The notes under the pieces are model-generated. The model worked only from the letters and a program-made list of their open reading frames with translations, did not search any database and was not told the DNA's origin. 64,000 nucleotides of DNA, taken from Shouchella oshimensis. Its GTDB lineage: Bacteria; Bacillota; Bacilli; Bacillales; Bacillaceae_D. Positions within the stretch are counted from its first letter, which is position 1. Every line of letters starts with the position of its first letter. The position numbers and the translations under genes were made by a program. The DNA is taken from the NCBI RefSeq assembly GCF_002019765.1, contig NZ_KV917380.1:548707-612706 (forward strand). The letters are read 5' to 3'. Positions 16,805-25,419 of the stretch are shown here, in pieces.

Positions 16805-16837
16805 CTCGCCACCGTTACTCTAGTGGCGAGTTTTTTT
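16805..16837 (+). terminator. Orphan terminator-like hairpin
   Basis: CTCGCCAC pairs with GTGGCGAG around a ten-base loop, followed by seven T. The only gene to its left within 750 bases reads the other way, so it has no clear customer unless a short untranslated transcript starts between 16700 and 16800. Confidence 0.7.
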
Positions 16838-16895
16838 AAGTAAATGTCTACTTTGCTATTTTCCCAATTGAAAGATTCATAGAAGTAGGATACGG

Positions 16896-16917
16896 TTAAC
16901 GAAAGCGCTTTCGTTAA
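16896..16917. promoter_or_regulatory. CcpA cre site 1 (22-base perfect palindrome)
   Basis: The core GAAAGCGCTTTC matches the cre consensus, and the symmetry continues for a full 22 bases (TTAAC outward on each side). It lies 55 bases before the laminarinase start. A LacI-type regulator other than CcpA could also bind such a perfect site. Confidence 0.8.
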
Positions 16918-16930
16918 GTGGGGATGTTTA

Positions 16931-16944
16931 TGTAAGCGCTTTTA
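16931..16944. promoter_or_regulatory. CcpA cre site 2
   Basis: TGTAAGCGCTTTTA matches the cre consensus TGWAARCGNTTNCW except near the end. It sits just before the ribosome site of the laminarinase gene, 35 bases from the first site centre. Confidence 0.7.
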
Positions 16945-16971
16945 TAAAAATTGAATAAAGGAGGCATAAGT

Positions 16972-19347
16972 ATGAAACGAAAGTGGTTCTTATTCTTTAT
17001 GGTGGCTTTATTGTTCATTCCTACAACAACGAGTAACAATACGGAAGCTTCAACTTTATTTAATACACTCTATTTAGTAGAACAAGACGGGGAGCGCTCA
17101 TTGTCGAGTGTTCAAGGGACTGGGTTAAAAGCAGATACGATCCGTGCAGCTGGGGAGGGGAATGTCTATTTAATCGAACAGATAAGTGGATCGTATGATG
17201 GAAACGGTACAGCTGTTGCAGATTTATTCTTAAATGGGACAGCAGTCGGTATCGGGATCGATGCACGTGTTTCCTATGACTTTGATGGAGATGGGCAGTG
17301 GGACCGAGTAGAGGAAACGGATTTAATAGCGACAGATGGGGTTTTAGAGGAAGGCTCTTATGAACAATTTACAAGAGAATTGGTTCATGTGGAGGGAGAT
17401 GCTTACAAAGCATTTGAAAACGGTAAGATTCAGGTTGAAGTGTCGATGAGATTTGGGAATGGCGATGCAGAGATCAAAGTAAATGCACCAGAGCTCGCTT
17501 CGAATCTACAGTTGCCGTATACGCTTGAACAAAAAAGCGATGAATCCCCTAGCACAGGCGAGAATCTTGTACGGAATGGCGATTTTTCCGAGGGAACAGC
17601 GCATTGGGATACGTGGGATGGTGAAGGCGGGCAGTCAACATTTTCGGTTGAGAATGGAGCAGGGAACATGCACATTCACCAAATCGCTGGTATGCACCCT
17701 GATTGGAACATTCCGATTAGCTGGTCAAATCAATTGTTTCAAGAAGGAATTTCTCTTGCTGGAGGAAACGTCTATGAATTGAGTTTTGATGTGTCATCCA
17801 CAATGGAACGACCGATTGAAATTGAGCTTAATGGGCTTTCCAACAATCCGAAACATGCCTTTGATGTCACAACCGACACCGATACGAAACGAATTGAATT
17901 TTCATTGTTTCAGCAAAGCGACCTACAGCTTATGTTTTTATTGGGGAATGTTCGAAATGGTGAAAACCATACAGAAAACCGTCCTCACACGATTACGATA
18001 GATAATGTATCCATAAATAGAATTGGTGGGATTGGCGATAACGAACCAGACCGAGAATGGGAACTCGTCTGGAATGATGAATTTGAAGGCACGGAATTAG
18101 ATCGCTCCAAGTGGAACATCGATACAGGTAACGGGTTTTATTCAGGAGGAGAGTACTTCCCGGGATGGGGGAATAACGAATCACAATCCTATCAAGAAGA
18201 AAATGTGGAAATCAGAGATGGACACCTTGTCCTTCGTGCCGAAGAAGAAACCGTTACAGATGAGCACGGTACGTATGACTTCACGTCAGGTAAAGTTCAA
18301 ACGAATGGCTTATTCAGTCAAGCATACGGAAAGTTTGAAGCAAGAATGAAGTTGCCAGAAGGTCAAGGGTACTGGCCTGCTTTTTGGATGATGCCTGAAG
18401 AAGATATTTACGGAGGATGGGCGTTATCAGGGGAAATTGATATTATGGAAAATCGCGGCTCTGAAACCGATGAAGTTGGCGCAGCGATTCATTACGGAGG
18501 TCAGTGGCCAAACAATCAATATTCAGGGGGAGCTTATCGTTTTCCAGAGGGTCAATCCACAACGGATTTCAACGTGTATAGCGTAGAGTGGGAGCCAGGA
18601 GAGCTTCGCTGGTATGTAAACGGAAATTTGTATACACGATTAACCGAATGGCATTCTGATAACGGCGAGTATCCAGCACCGTTTGATCAAGAATTCTTTC
18701 TTATTTTAAATTTAGCTGTTGGTGGCTGGTACGGTGGTGAACCAGACGCAACTACTGAATTTCCGGGTGAAGTCGTTGTAGATTATGTTCGCGTGTATGA
18801 AGAAGTAGGCGCGAACTATCCTCAGCCAGGAGAACCAGACGATCGGGAATGGGTTGAAATAGGAGAAAACCTAGTGCGAGATGGTGCCTTTACAGAAACA
18901 ACAGAGCTTGGTACGCCTGACCAATTGTCAGATACGTGGAATATCCACAACCAAGGCTGGTATGAAGGCTGGGCGGGTTTAGCCGATTTCGCCATTGAAC
19001 AAGAAACCTTGCGAGCAACGGTTCAGCAGGTCGGTTGGGAATGGTGGCACATTCAACTGTTTCAAAATCTAGAAGTGTCAGAAGGTGTGTACAAACTAGC
19101 CTTTGATATGCGTTCCGATACCCCACGCTTTCTAAATACCGAATTAGTCGGCAGTCAATCAGGGATAAAGCGACACTCCATTGGAATGGAAATGGAAACC
19201 CATGAAGCGATCATTGAAGTAGACGAAAATGGGGATTACAGTCTTATGTTTGGCTTTGGACGACGAGCCGGAGATGCACAACTAGCAGTTCCTTATGGAA
19301 TGGAATTGGACAATGTCCGCTTAGTAGAAGTAGAAGAAGTGAAATAA
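16972..19347 (+). CDS. Secreted GH16 endo-1,3-beta-glucanase (laminarinase), multidomain
   Basis: 791 residues from ATG 16972 after AAAGGAGG. Order: signal peptide (~1-30, ending TEAS); unassigned beta-rich domain (~31-190, with DFDGDGQWDRVEE); CBM4_9-like carbohydrate module (~197-352, starting NLVRNGDFSEG); GH16 catalytic domain (~363-613); a second CBM4_9-like module (~631-791, starting NLVRDGAFTE). The active site is GEIDIMENRG with nucleophile E488, D490 and acid/base E493. FWMMPE and FFLILNLAVGG are also typical of laminarinases. The enzyme would cut beta-1,3-glucan outside the cell. The two cre-type sites upstream imply glucose repression. No wall anchor is present. Confidence 0.92.
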   Translation: MKRKWFLFFMVALLFIPTTTSNNTEASTLFNTLYLVEQDGERSLSSVQGTGLKADTIRAAGEGNVYLIEQISGSYDGNGTAVADLFLNGTAVGIGIDARVSYDFDGDGQWDRVEETDLIATDGVLEEGSYEQFTRELVHVEGDAYKAFENGKIQVEVSMRFGNGDAEIKVNAPELASNLQLPYTLEQKSDESPSTGENLVRNGDFSEGTAHWDTWDGEGGQSTFSVENGAGNMHIHQIAGMHPDWNIPISWSNQLFQEGISLAGGNVYELSFDVSSTMERPIEIELNGLSNNPKHAFDVTTDTDTKRIEFSLFQQSDLQLMFLLGNVRNGENHTENRPHTITIDNVSINRIGGIGDNEPDREWELVWNDEFEGTELDRSKWNIDTGNGFYSGGEYFPGWGNNESQSYQEENVEIRDGHLVLRAEEETVTDEHGTYDFTSGKVQTNGLFSQAYGKFEARMKLPEGQGYWPAFWMMPEEDIYGGWALSGEIDIMENRGSETDEVGAAIHYGGQWPNNQYSGGAYRFPEGQSTTDFNVYSVEWEPGELRWYVNGNLYTRLTEWHSDNGEYPAPFDQEFFLILNLAVGGWYGGEPDATTEFPGEVVVDYVRVYEEVGANYPQPGEPDDREWVEIGENLVRDGAFTETTELGTPDQLSDTWNIHNQGWYEGWAGLADFAIEQETLRATVQQVGWEWWHIQLFQNLEVSEGVYKLAFDMRSDTPRFLNTELVGSQSGIKRHSIGMEMETHEAIIEVDENGDYSLMFGFGRRAGDAQLAVPYGMELDNVRLVEVEEVK

Positions 19348-19356
19348 GAATAAAGG

Positions 19357-19384
19357 AAAACCGCTGCGGCGCAGTGGTTTTTCT
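19357..19384 (+). terminator. Laminarinase gene terminator
   Basis: AAACC-CTGC pairs with GCAG-GGTTT (mispaired G/T between) around GGC, followed by a T-rich end. Confidence 0.8.
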
Positions 19385-19444
19385 TTATTAAAGATAAACA
19401 AGTGGTCTACAAGACGAAATACGATTCACGTCTCCTATTGTCTA

Positions 19445-19987
19445 TTAGAACACATCGTCCACTCGAATCGGTTTATCAATCGGATTTCCATTCGCATCAA
19501 ACGGTGCTTTAACCATGAAGGTCACTTGTTTAACATCGGCAGCTTGAACGGTTTTTAATGGAAAGTACATACGTTTTTCAAGCGGACTCTCAGTGATGAT
19601 TTGCCATTCAATACCGTTGCTAATATGTAAGTCAACTTCTTCTAAAATCTCTTCACCATTCACTTCTAATGTGAAATGATCTGTATCGAAGATGAGTTCC
19701 TCATCAACTTCTTCAGCAAACACCTCATAGTCAACATAGATGTATGAACCTTCAGCGGAGTCTAGACCGTCAACAATAAAAGAAATGTGCCATTCGGCAT
19801 CTATCACTCGTACCTCGTTCAAAGAGAGTTCGATTGGGCCTGTTTTATAGTAACCCAGTTCAGTAGCTTCTTTCCAGACTTGATAGGTGGCTTGTTCTGT
19901 CTCTTCAATGCGAAGAGGAGCAGTATCGCCTGCTTGATTACACGAGAACAGAAATAAAAGAATGAAAGGAATAGAAAAATATCTCAT
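19445..19987 (-). CDS. Hypothetical lipoprotein
   Basis: 180 residues from ATG 19987, chosen for AGGAGG just upstream; the frame opens to 20035. Lipobox LFSC (Cys ~15). The mature part reads as one beta-sandwich (IELSLNEVRVIDAEWHISF, then YIYVDYEVFAEEVDEEL, FTLEVNGEEI, VKQVTFMVKAPFDANGNP), close in style to the DUF4352/TRAF-like sandwiches found in Bacillus lipoproteins. The closing words VKQVTFMVKAPF match that group well. Its role is unknown. It converges on the laminarinase gene. Confidence 0.7.
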   Translation of the reverse strand: MRYFSIPFILLFLFSCNQAGDTAPLRIEETEQATYQVWKEATELGYYKTGPIELSLNEVRVIDAEWHISFIVDGLDSAEGSYIYVDYEVFAEEVDEELIFDTDHFTLEVNGEEILEEVDLHISNGIEWQIITESPLEKRMYFPLKTVQAADVKQVTFMVKAPFDANGNPIDKPIRVDDVF

Positions 19988-20128
19988 TGTAATACCTCCT
20001 GATTCTATCTCCACCTTTACTTTATCAATTATCAAACCGAGCGTACATGAATAGACCTTACTAAGAGGCGAATGAAGTGGTGAAAATCAAAAGGAGGAGT
20101 TTTGATTTAGATAAGATTTTCGACACTG

Positions 20129-20165
20129 AGAACCTTTCATCTACTAGATAGGTTCTTTTCATTTT
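20129..20165 (+). terminator. Terminator-like hairpin without a clear upstream gene
   Basis: GAACCT pairs with AGGTTC, and the loop contains an inner ATCT-ACT-AGAT hairpin; TTTTCATTTT follows. To its left are only ~140 bases with no convincing gene. The rest of 20036-20351 holds GTTTAC (20281) and GTAAAC (20304) as an inverted pair in front of the RpiR gene. Confidence 0.5.
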
Positions 20166-20351
20166 GTAAAAGAGAAATCGAGTATCCGTACTTTGCTTTC
20201 CCCTTTGCCTTCAAACGCTATAAGTAAGGGCAAAAAACCCACATAAGTTCTGTGCATGTCGTTCTTTTTGGCTACGTTCCGTTTACTCTTTAAACAGTGT
20301 TGGGTAAACTAAAAAAGAGTTACTGAAAAAATGTTTAGAGTGGGGTCTACT

Positions 20352-21146
20352 ATGGATAAAGCACTATTTAACATCGCTCCTGAAACGTTTGAGCGCTTGA
20401 GCTCAACGGAACGTTATTTGTTAACGTACATACATGATCATCTAGATGAGATTGCAACCATGTCGATTGTTACATTAAGTGAGCGTGCAACAGTTTCAAC
20501 AGCAACCATTGTCCGTTTAATGAAAAAAATGGGCTACCGGGGATATACTCCTTTCAAATATAGATTGGAACAAGATAAGAAAATGGTTGATACAGAGGGG
20601 AACTTGAGTGGTATTGATCATTCCATAAAAAAAGCGTTACAGAAAAATGAAGAAGAAGTCCGTCGAACGATACAATTGCAAAGCATTGGACAAATTGAAG
20701 ACGTTGTCCAGAAAATGTTTAATGCTGAAAAAATTTATATCTTCGCTAGAGGATTTTCTCAAATGATTGCACAGGAAATGATGGTAAAGCTACAAGTATT
20801 AGGCAAGACATGTGAAATGCATGATGATCCTAACATCATACGAATTAAATCTCGGAAGATGAACCATCAAACCGATTTAGTCATTTTCGTTTCTTTGAAT
20901 GGAGAAACGGAAGAACTTGTTGAGGCTTGTCAAAACTTAAGAATCTTACAAGTCACAACCATTACGTTAACAACAAAAGTCAATTCTTCGTTAAACAAGT
21001 TGTCCGATATGACCTTACTTGGCTATAAGAGTGAGGGTTCCCCAATACCTGAATATGAAGTCCGTTCCAGGCTGTCTCTTAACGTTATTGCTAGAGTATT
21101 ACTAGATGCCTATGTGATACGTAGGGAAGATGCTGTCCATAAGTAA
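20352..21146 (+). CDS. RpiR/MurR family transcriptional regulator
   Basis: 265 residues from ATG 20352; the frame is open to 20331, but the family start MDKALFNIAPETFERLSSTE fits here. N-terminal HTH_6 (~residues 1-77: TLSERATVSTATIVRLMKKMGYRGY), then a SIS sugar-phosphate isomerase-like domain (~105-240: YIFARGFSQMIAQEMMVKL, DLVIFVSLNGETEEL). These regulators sense phosphosugars. It is followed by its own terminator and then the ketose PTS operon, which it probably controls. Confidence 0.9.
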   Translation: MDKALFNIAPETFERLSSTERYLLTYIHDHLDEIATMSIVTLSERATVSTATIVRLMKKMGYRGYTPFKYRLEQDKKMVDTEGNLSGIDHSIKKALQKNEEEVRRTIQLQSIGQIEDVVQKMFNAEKIYIFARGFSQMIAQEMMVKLQVLGKTCEMHDDPNIIRIKSRKMNHQTDLVIFVSLNGETEELVEACQNLRILQVTTITLTTKVNSSLNKLSDMTLLGYKSEGSPIPEYEVRSRLSLNVIARVLLDAYVIRREDAVHK

Positions 21147-21156
21147 AACACATAAT

Positions 21157-21196
21157 AACCACGCCTCTCCATCTATTAAAGGGAAGCGTGGTTTTT
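21157..21196 (+). terminator. Terminator of the RpiR gene
   Basis: AACCACGC pairs with GCGTGGTT around a 21-base loop that has a further CTCTCC/GGGA pairing; TTTTTG follows. Confidence 0.82.
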
Positions 21197-21209
21197 GTTA
21201 TGCGCTACT

Positions 21210-21230
21210 TGTTTTCATAAGTTGAAAACA
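21210..21230. promoter_or_regulatory. Candidate operator of the ketose PTS operon
   Basis: TGTTTTC (21210-21216) and GAAAACA (21224-21230) form an inverted repeat with a seven-base spacer, directly before a possible -35 TTTACA (21231-21236). TGAAAACATTTACA within it is also one base away from a cre site (A for the core G). Likely bound by the RpiR regulator, CcpA or both. Confidence 0.45.
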
Positions 21231-21294
21231 TTTACAAAATAGCTCGTGCCATAATAAGGACAAGAAAGAAAACCAAGAAAAGTTGGTGAGACAA

Positions 21295-22218
21295 ATGATT
21301 TATACGTGCACGATGAACGCCGCAATCGATCTTTACGTAGAGCTAGATACGCTGAAGCCAGGACGAGTGAATCGAACGGTTGATGAAGACTACCAGCCAA
21401 ATGGAAAAGGCGTCAATGTATCGATTATATTAAAAAAGTATAAGATCGATAGTGTAGCGATGGGATTTGTTGCTGGATTTACTGGACGCTTTATTGAGCA
21501 ATCCTTACATGAAATGGATGTAATGACCGATTTTGTTCAAGTGGATGGCATTACGCGAGTCAACGTGTTTATGAATGCAGATAAAGAGTACAAGCTAGTA
21601 AATCAAGGGCCTTCAGTAACAGATGAAAAACAACAGGAATTGCTTGATAAAGTAGCGCAATTTCATGCAGGCGATACATTCATTGTCTCAGGTAGCCTAC
21701 CTAGAAATGTAAGCGAATCAATTTTAGCAGAGATGGCAAAGATCTGTGAAACAAACGGAATTGACTTTGTTTTAGATACAAGTATCCGCTCGCTCCAGGA
21801 TATTTTACACCACAAGCCTTACCTTCTTAAACCGAACGAAGAAGAGCTCGCTGACTTCTTTGGTCTTGAGCACGAATTAACCGAAGAAGAGTGTATCCAT
21901 TACGGAAAAGAATTACTCACTCAAGGCGCCAGAAACATTCTCATTTCTCGTGGAGAGAAGGGTAGCATTTTTATAAATGATGATACATGTATCCTTGCCG
22001 CTTCTCCTAAAGGGGACGTGCTTAATACAGCATGTGCAGGCGACGCGCTACTTGGAACATTTATAGGACTGTATAAGAATGGAACCCCTCTAGAGGAAGC
22101 CTTAATGAGGGCTACAGCTACAGGGGCATCAACGGCATTTTCTAAGGGATTAAGTGATCTGCAGGATGTTCCGCAACTCTTGAATCAAGTTGAAGTAACT
22201 AGGAGGGAATACGTATGA
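21295..22218 (+). CDS. fruK: 1-phosphofructokinase (PfkB family sugar-phosphate kinase)
   Basis: 307 residues from ATG 21295 after GGTGAG; the frame begins at TTG 21283. MIYTCTMNAAIDLYVELD and NGKGVNVSIILKKY are the PfkB substrate-side motifs of FruK/LacC enzymes, and NTACAGDALLGTFIGLY is the anion-hole/catalytic motif (GAGD variant CAGD with the base Asp). Family role: fructose-1-phosphate plus ATP to fructose-1,6-bisphosphate, or tagatose-6-phosphate to the 1,6-bisphosphate. It is the first gene of the PTS operon and overlaps the EIIBC gene by four bases. LacC activity cannot be excluded. Confidence 0.85.
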   Translation: MIYTCTMNAAIDLYVELDTLKPGRVNRTVDEDYQPNGKGVNVSIILKKYKIDSVAMGFVAGFTGRFIEQSLHEMDVMTDFVQVDGITRVNVFMNADKEYKLVNQGPSVTDEKQQELLDKVAQFHAGDTFIVSGSLPRNVSESILAEMAKICETNGIDFVLDTSIRSLQDILHHKPYLLKPNEEELADFFGLEHELTEEECIHYGKELLTQGARNILISRGEKGSIFINDDTCILAASPKGDVLNTACAGDALLGTFIGLYKNGTPLEEALMRATATGASTAFSKGLSDLQDVPQLLNQVEVTRREYV

Positions 22219-23636
22219 GTCAAGTTAAAATCATTGCCGTTACAGGTTGTCCAACGGGCATTGCGCATACATTTATGGCAGCGGCAGCACTAAAAAAAGC
22301 GGCCGAGAAAATGGATGTAGACATTAAAATCAAAGTTGAGACCCACGGTCAGGCTGGAATTGAGAACGCTTTAACTGAGCAGGACATACAAGAAGCAAAA
22401 GGCGTTATTGTAGCCGCTGACAAGGATGTGAACGCCGATCGGTTTCATGGAAAACCTGTTGTTGATGTTCCAGTGGCTAAAGCGTTACGTGGAGCAGAGG
22501 CGCTGATTCAACAAATTCTTACTGGTGAAGCTCCCATCTATAAAGCAAAAAGTGGCTACACAAATCAAGAAGGAACAGAAAAGCCTACAACTAAAAAAGG
22601 CGGCTCTATTGGGCGCTCTATCTATAAGTCATTAATGAATGGCGTATCTCACATGCTTCCGTTTGTCGTAGGTGGTGGGGTACTGATTGCCTTATCTTTC
22701 TTATTTGGGATTTATTCGGCCGATCCAGACCATGAAACCTATAATGCCTTTGCTGGCTTTTTAAACAATTTAGGCGGACTTAGTTTTAGCTTAATGGTTC
22801 CGATCCTGGCTGCGTTCATTGCTGAATCGATTGGAAAACGCTCAGGTATGGTTGTTGGTTTTATAGGAGGACTATTGGCGGTTGAAACTGGCGCTGGCTT
22901 TCTTGGTGGTATTATAGCTGGTTTTGCCGCTGGTTATCTCATTGTTCTTTTACAATTCGTCATGAAGAAATTTCCTAAATCTTTAGACGGATTGAAAATG
23001 ATCTTCTTATTTCCAGTACTCGGTATTTTCCTAATCGGAGCAGTGATGTTCCCGCTTATGACACCGATCGCATCCATAAATGAAGGAATGATGACCTTCT
23101 TGTCTTCCGTCCAGACTTCGAGCCCGCTGTTATTAGGATTAATTGTAGGCGCCATGTGTGCATTTGACATGGGTGGACCGGTAAACAAAGCGGCTTATGT
23201 AACAGGAACATTGTTGTTATCACAAGGAAATCTCTACTTTATGGCAGGGGTATCTGCGGCTTGTATTGCACCACCGCTTATTACCGCTTTTGCTGTTTTG
23301 TTTTACCGTAAGTATTTCACGAAAGAAGAACGTAACGCTGGAATGGTCAACTTTATACTAGGTTCAACTCATATTACGGAAGGCGCTATTCCTTTTGCGG
23401 CGAAAAACCCGATTGTTGTATTACCAATCCTTATGTTCGGATCGTCTATCGCTGCCATTATGACGTATTACTTTAGCGTCCAAGTGCCAGCACCACATGG
23501 CGGGTTTCTCGTCTTGCCAGTTGTAACAGGAGCATTAAAATGGGTCTTTTCTATCTTAACTGGCTCCATTCTAGCCGGCATTCTATTTGGCTTATACCGC
23601 AAGAAGATTGCTGGAGGGAAACCAATCGAAGACTAA
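22215..23636 (+). CDS. fruA: Fructose-type PTS transporter subunit EIIBC
   Basis: 473 residues, ATGA overlap with the kinase gene. EIIB-fru domain (~1-100) with phospho-cysteine C12 in VTGCPTGIAHT; a linker; then EIIC (~135-470) of nine or ten helices (GGGVLIALSFLFGIY, CAFDMGGPVNKAAYVTG, FILGSTHITEGAIPFAAKNP). It imports a ketohexose and phosphorylates it on C1 from EIIA. In B. subtilis FruA also carries EIIA, while here EIIA is a separate gene 21 bases downstream. Confidence 0.92.
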   Translation: MSQVKIIAVTGCPTGIAHTFMAAAALKKAAEKMDVDIKIKVETHGQAGIENALTEQDIQEAKGVIVAADKDVNADRFHGKPVVDVPVAKALRGAEALIQQILTGEAPIYKAKSGYTNQEGTEKPTTKKGGSIGRSIYKSLMNGVSHMLPFVVGGGVLIALSFLFGIYSADPDHETYNAFAGFLNNLGGLSFSLMVPILAAFIAESIGKRSGMVVGFIGGLLAVETGAGFLGGIIAGFAAGYLIVLLQFVMKKFPKSLDGLKMIFLFPVLGIFLIGAVMFPLMTPIASINEGMMTFLSSVQTSSPLLLGLIVGAMCAFDMGGPVNKAAYVTGTLLLSQGNLYFMAGVSAACIAPPLITAFAVLFYRKYFTKEERNAGMVNFILGSTHITEGAIPFAAKNPIVVLPILMFGSSIAAIMTYYFSVQVPAPHGGFLVLPVVTGALKWVFSILTGSILAGILFGLYRKKIAGGKPIED

Positions 23637-23657
23637 ACACCTAAAGGAGTGAAAGAC

Positions 23658-24113
23658 ATGATAACGGAAAATCAAATTCATTTGCATGCAACAGCCAAAA
23701 CACAAGAAGAGGTCTTCTCTACAATTGCTGAGATTGCTGTCCAAAATGGGATAGCAACAGACGCAGAAAGAGTGATGGCGGGTTTAAAAGAGCGAGAGGC
23801 ACAGAGCACAACGGGATTCCTAGACGGATTTGCTATTCCTCACACGCAAGCTGAAACCATTACCCAACCGGGCATCATCGTTGTTCGAACGGAGCAAGGG
23901 ATTGACTGGGATTCGTTTGATGATCAACCCGCCTTTTTCTTTATTTCGTTGCTTATTCCAAAAGAAGAAGCTGGCTCTACCCACCTGCAAGCGTTGGCTG
24001 CCTTATCATCAGCCCTGATGGACGATGAGAAAAGAGATGGTTTTCTTCAGGCACAGACTGCACGTGAACTTTCAGAGAACATTAATTTAGCCATTATAGG
24101 AGATGACAACTAA
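23658..24113 (+). CDS. PTS fructose/mannitol-type EIIA protein
   Basis: 151 residues from ATG 23658, nine bases after AAAGGAG; a GTG at 23649 is in frame but lies inside the ribosome site. The phospho-accepting histidine is in GFLDGFAIPHTQ, the PTS_EIIA_2 signature. It takes phosphate from HPr and gives it to EIIB. Its stop overlaps the start of the aldolase gene by one base. The short independent subunit shows a split-gene form of the fructose permease. Confidence 0.9.
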   Translation: MITENQIHLHATAKTQEEVFSTIAEIAVQNGIATDAERVMAGLKEREAQSTTGFLDGFAIPHTQAETITQPGIIVVRTEQGIDWDSFDDQPAFFFISLLIPKEEAGSTHLQALAALSSALMDDEKRDGFLQAQTARELSENINLAIIGDDN

Positions 24114-24982
24114 TGGGATTACAATCAACGACACCAATGCTAGAGAAAGCGAAAGCGAATAAACACGGCATTGTCGCATTCAACGTCCATTCATTTGATA
24201 GCATCTTTTGGGTGTTAGAAGCGGCAGCAGCATTAAAATCACCGGTCATTCTCCAAACAACAGTGGGAACGGTTCAATCTTTAAAAGCGGACAACCTTGT
24301 GCGAGTGGTAAAAGCAGCAGCTGAGCATTTTAATGTTCCAACTGGTCTGCACCTGGATCATTGCACAGATTATAACGTCATAAAAGAAGCCATTCGCGCC
24401 GGTTATACCTCTGTAATGATTGATGCGTCGATGCATCCATTTGACGAGAATGTCGCTCGTACTAAAGAAGTCATCGCGTTGGCAAAAACACTAGGTGTTA
24501 ACATTGAAGCAGAACTCGGCAAAGTCGGTGGTGTAGAAGATGACATCGTTGTGGCTGAAGAAGATGCGCAGAAAGCCATTCCTGAAGAGTGTAAACGATT
24601 CGTTGAACAAACAGGAGTACCTACTCTAGCACCAGCTATTGGAACAGCTCATGGCATATACAAAGGGAAACCAGAAATTGATTTTGAACGAATTGAACAA
24701 ATTGCTTCAATCGTCGATGTTCCACTCGTACTACATGGGGGATCAGCCGTACCAGAGGAAGATGTACGCCGATGTGTCGAACTCGGAATGGCCAAAGTGA
24801 ATGTTTCGACTGAATTAAAGAACGCTTATTCAGAAGCCATCCGTCAGCACTTTGAAGATGCACCAGAAAGCTTAGATCCTAGAGCTTACTTACAAAAAGC
24901 AAAAGAAGCTGCAATCGAGATGGCGAAATCAAAAATCCGCATGGTCGGAAGTGAGAATACCGTCGTACCAGCATTCGTATAA
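24113..24982 (+). CDS. Class II ketose-bisphosphate aldolase
   Basis: 289 residues. Class II TIM-barrel motifs in order: VAFNVHSFDS; HLDHCTDY with catalytic D82 and zinc-binding H83; EAELGKVGG; PAIGTAHGIYKG with zinc His; LVLHGGSAV with zinc His. It splits fructose- or tagatose-1,6-bisphosphate into dihydroxyacetone phosphate and glyceraldehyde-3-phosphate. Together with the kinase and PTS it makes a self-contained route for a ketohexose. Exact sugar (fructose, tagatose or a relative) is not decided by sequence; having a private aldolase leans toward a non-fructose ketose. The following 35 bases lead into a repeat element that may also end the transcript. Confidence 0.87.
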   Translation: MGLQSTTPMLEKAKANKHGIVAFNVHSFDSIFWVLEAAAALKSPVILQTTVGTVQSLKADNLVRVVKAAAEHFNVPTGLHLDHCTDYNVIKEAIRAGYTSVMIDASMHPFDENVARTKEVIALAKTLGVNIEAELGKVGGVEDDIVVAEEDAQKAIPEECKRFVEQTGVPTLAPAIGTAHGIYKGKPEIDFERIEQIASIVDVPLVLHGGSAVPEEDVRRCVELGMAKVNVSTELKNAYSEAIRQHFEDAPESLDPRAYLQKAKEAAIEMAKSKIRMVGSENTVVPAFV

Positions 24983-25017
24983 GGTAAACAGCCTCTAACA
25001 GAATTTGTTTGTGGTGT

Positions 25018-25301
25018 GGAAGAGGCTGGGACATAACTAAAAGTAGTATTTGAAAAGACGAATAGTCTAAACTATGCTGAGTAGCACCGCTACAGGAGAA
25101 TCCTTCGCTTTCCGGGGACACGGCCTCAACCTCCTCCGTGGAAAACCGCCACTCCAGAGTCTTCAGACACGTGCTGATCCCCCAGGAGTCTTCGGATTCT
25201 CCTTCCGTTCATTTTCATATAAAACAAACGATGAACGTTCCTATTTTCAGGAATGTTCGTCGTTTTGGTCTGTCTATCTACTTTTGTCCCAGCCTCTTTC
25301 C
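25018..25301. repeat. Intergenic repeat with terminal inverted repeat, Bacillaceae type
   Basis: AGAGGCTGGGACA (25021-25033) and TGTCCCAGCCTCT (25285-25297) close a ~280-base element. Inside, TGCTGAGTAGCACCGCTACA and AATCCTTCGCTTTCCGGGGA, then CACGGCCTCAACCTCCTCC, are unlike the local sequence (high GC) and from memory resemble a repeat spread between genes in alkaliphilic Bacillus genomes. A second inner pair, AGAATCCTTCG (25097-25107) and CGGATTCTCCTTCCG (25193-25207), suggests a folded RNA. The outer stem plus T-rich flank may end the aldolase transcript. No protein is encoded. Confidence 0.65.
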
Positions 25302-25359
25302 TACGTTTAGTCAATAGGGTTTTTATAATAATTCTGATGATGTTATTTTTAAATCTAGG

Positions 25360-25408
25360 CATAGGAAATAAACCTTATCCCTGTCTATTTTTAAATAAGG
25401 TTCCTATG
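25360..25408. repeat. Imperfect hairpin next to the IS110 3' end
   Basis: CATAGG pairs with CCTATG and, after a small bulge, CCTTAT pairs with ATAAGG. It lies 12 bases beyond the transposase stop and could belong to the element's right end or be its target. Confidence 0.45.
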
Positions 25409-25419
25409 GTATACTACAG

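Noticed and set aside
20072-20146. Short GTG frame before the hairpin at 20129
   Set aside because: Only ~24 codons, running into the hairpin, with no support for translation.
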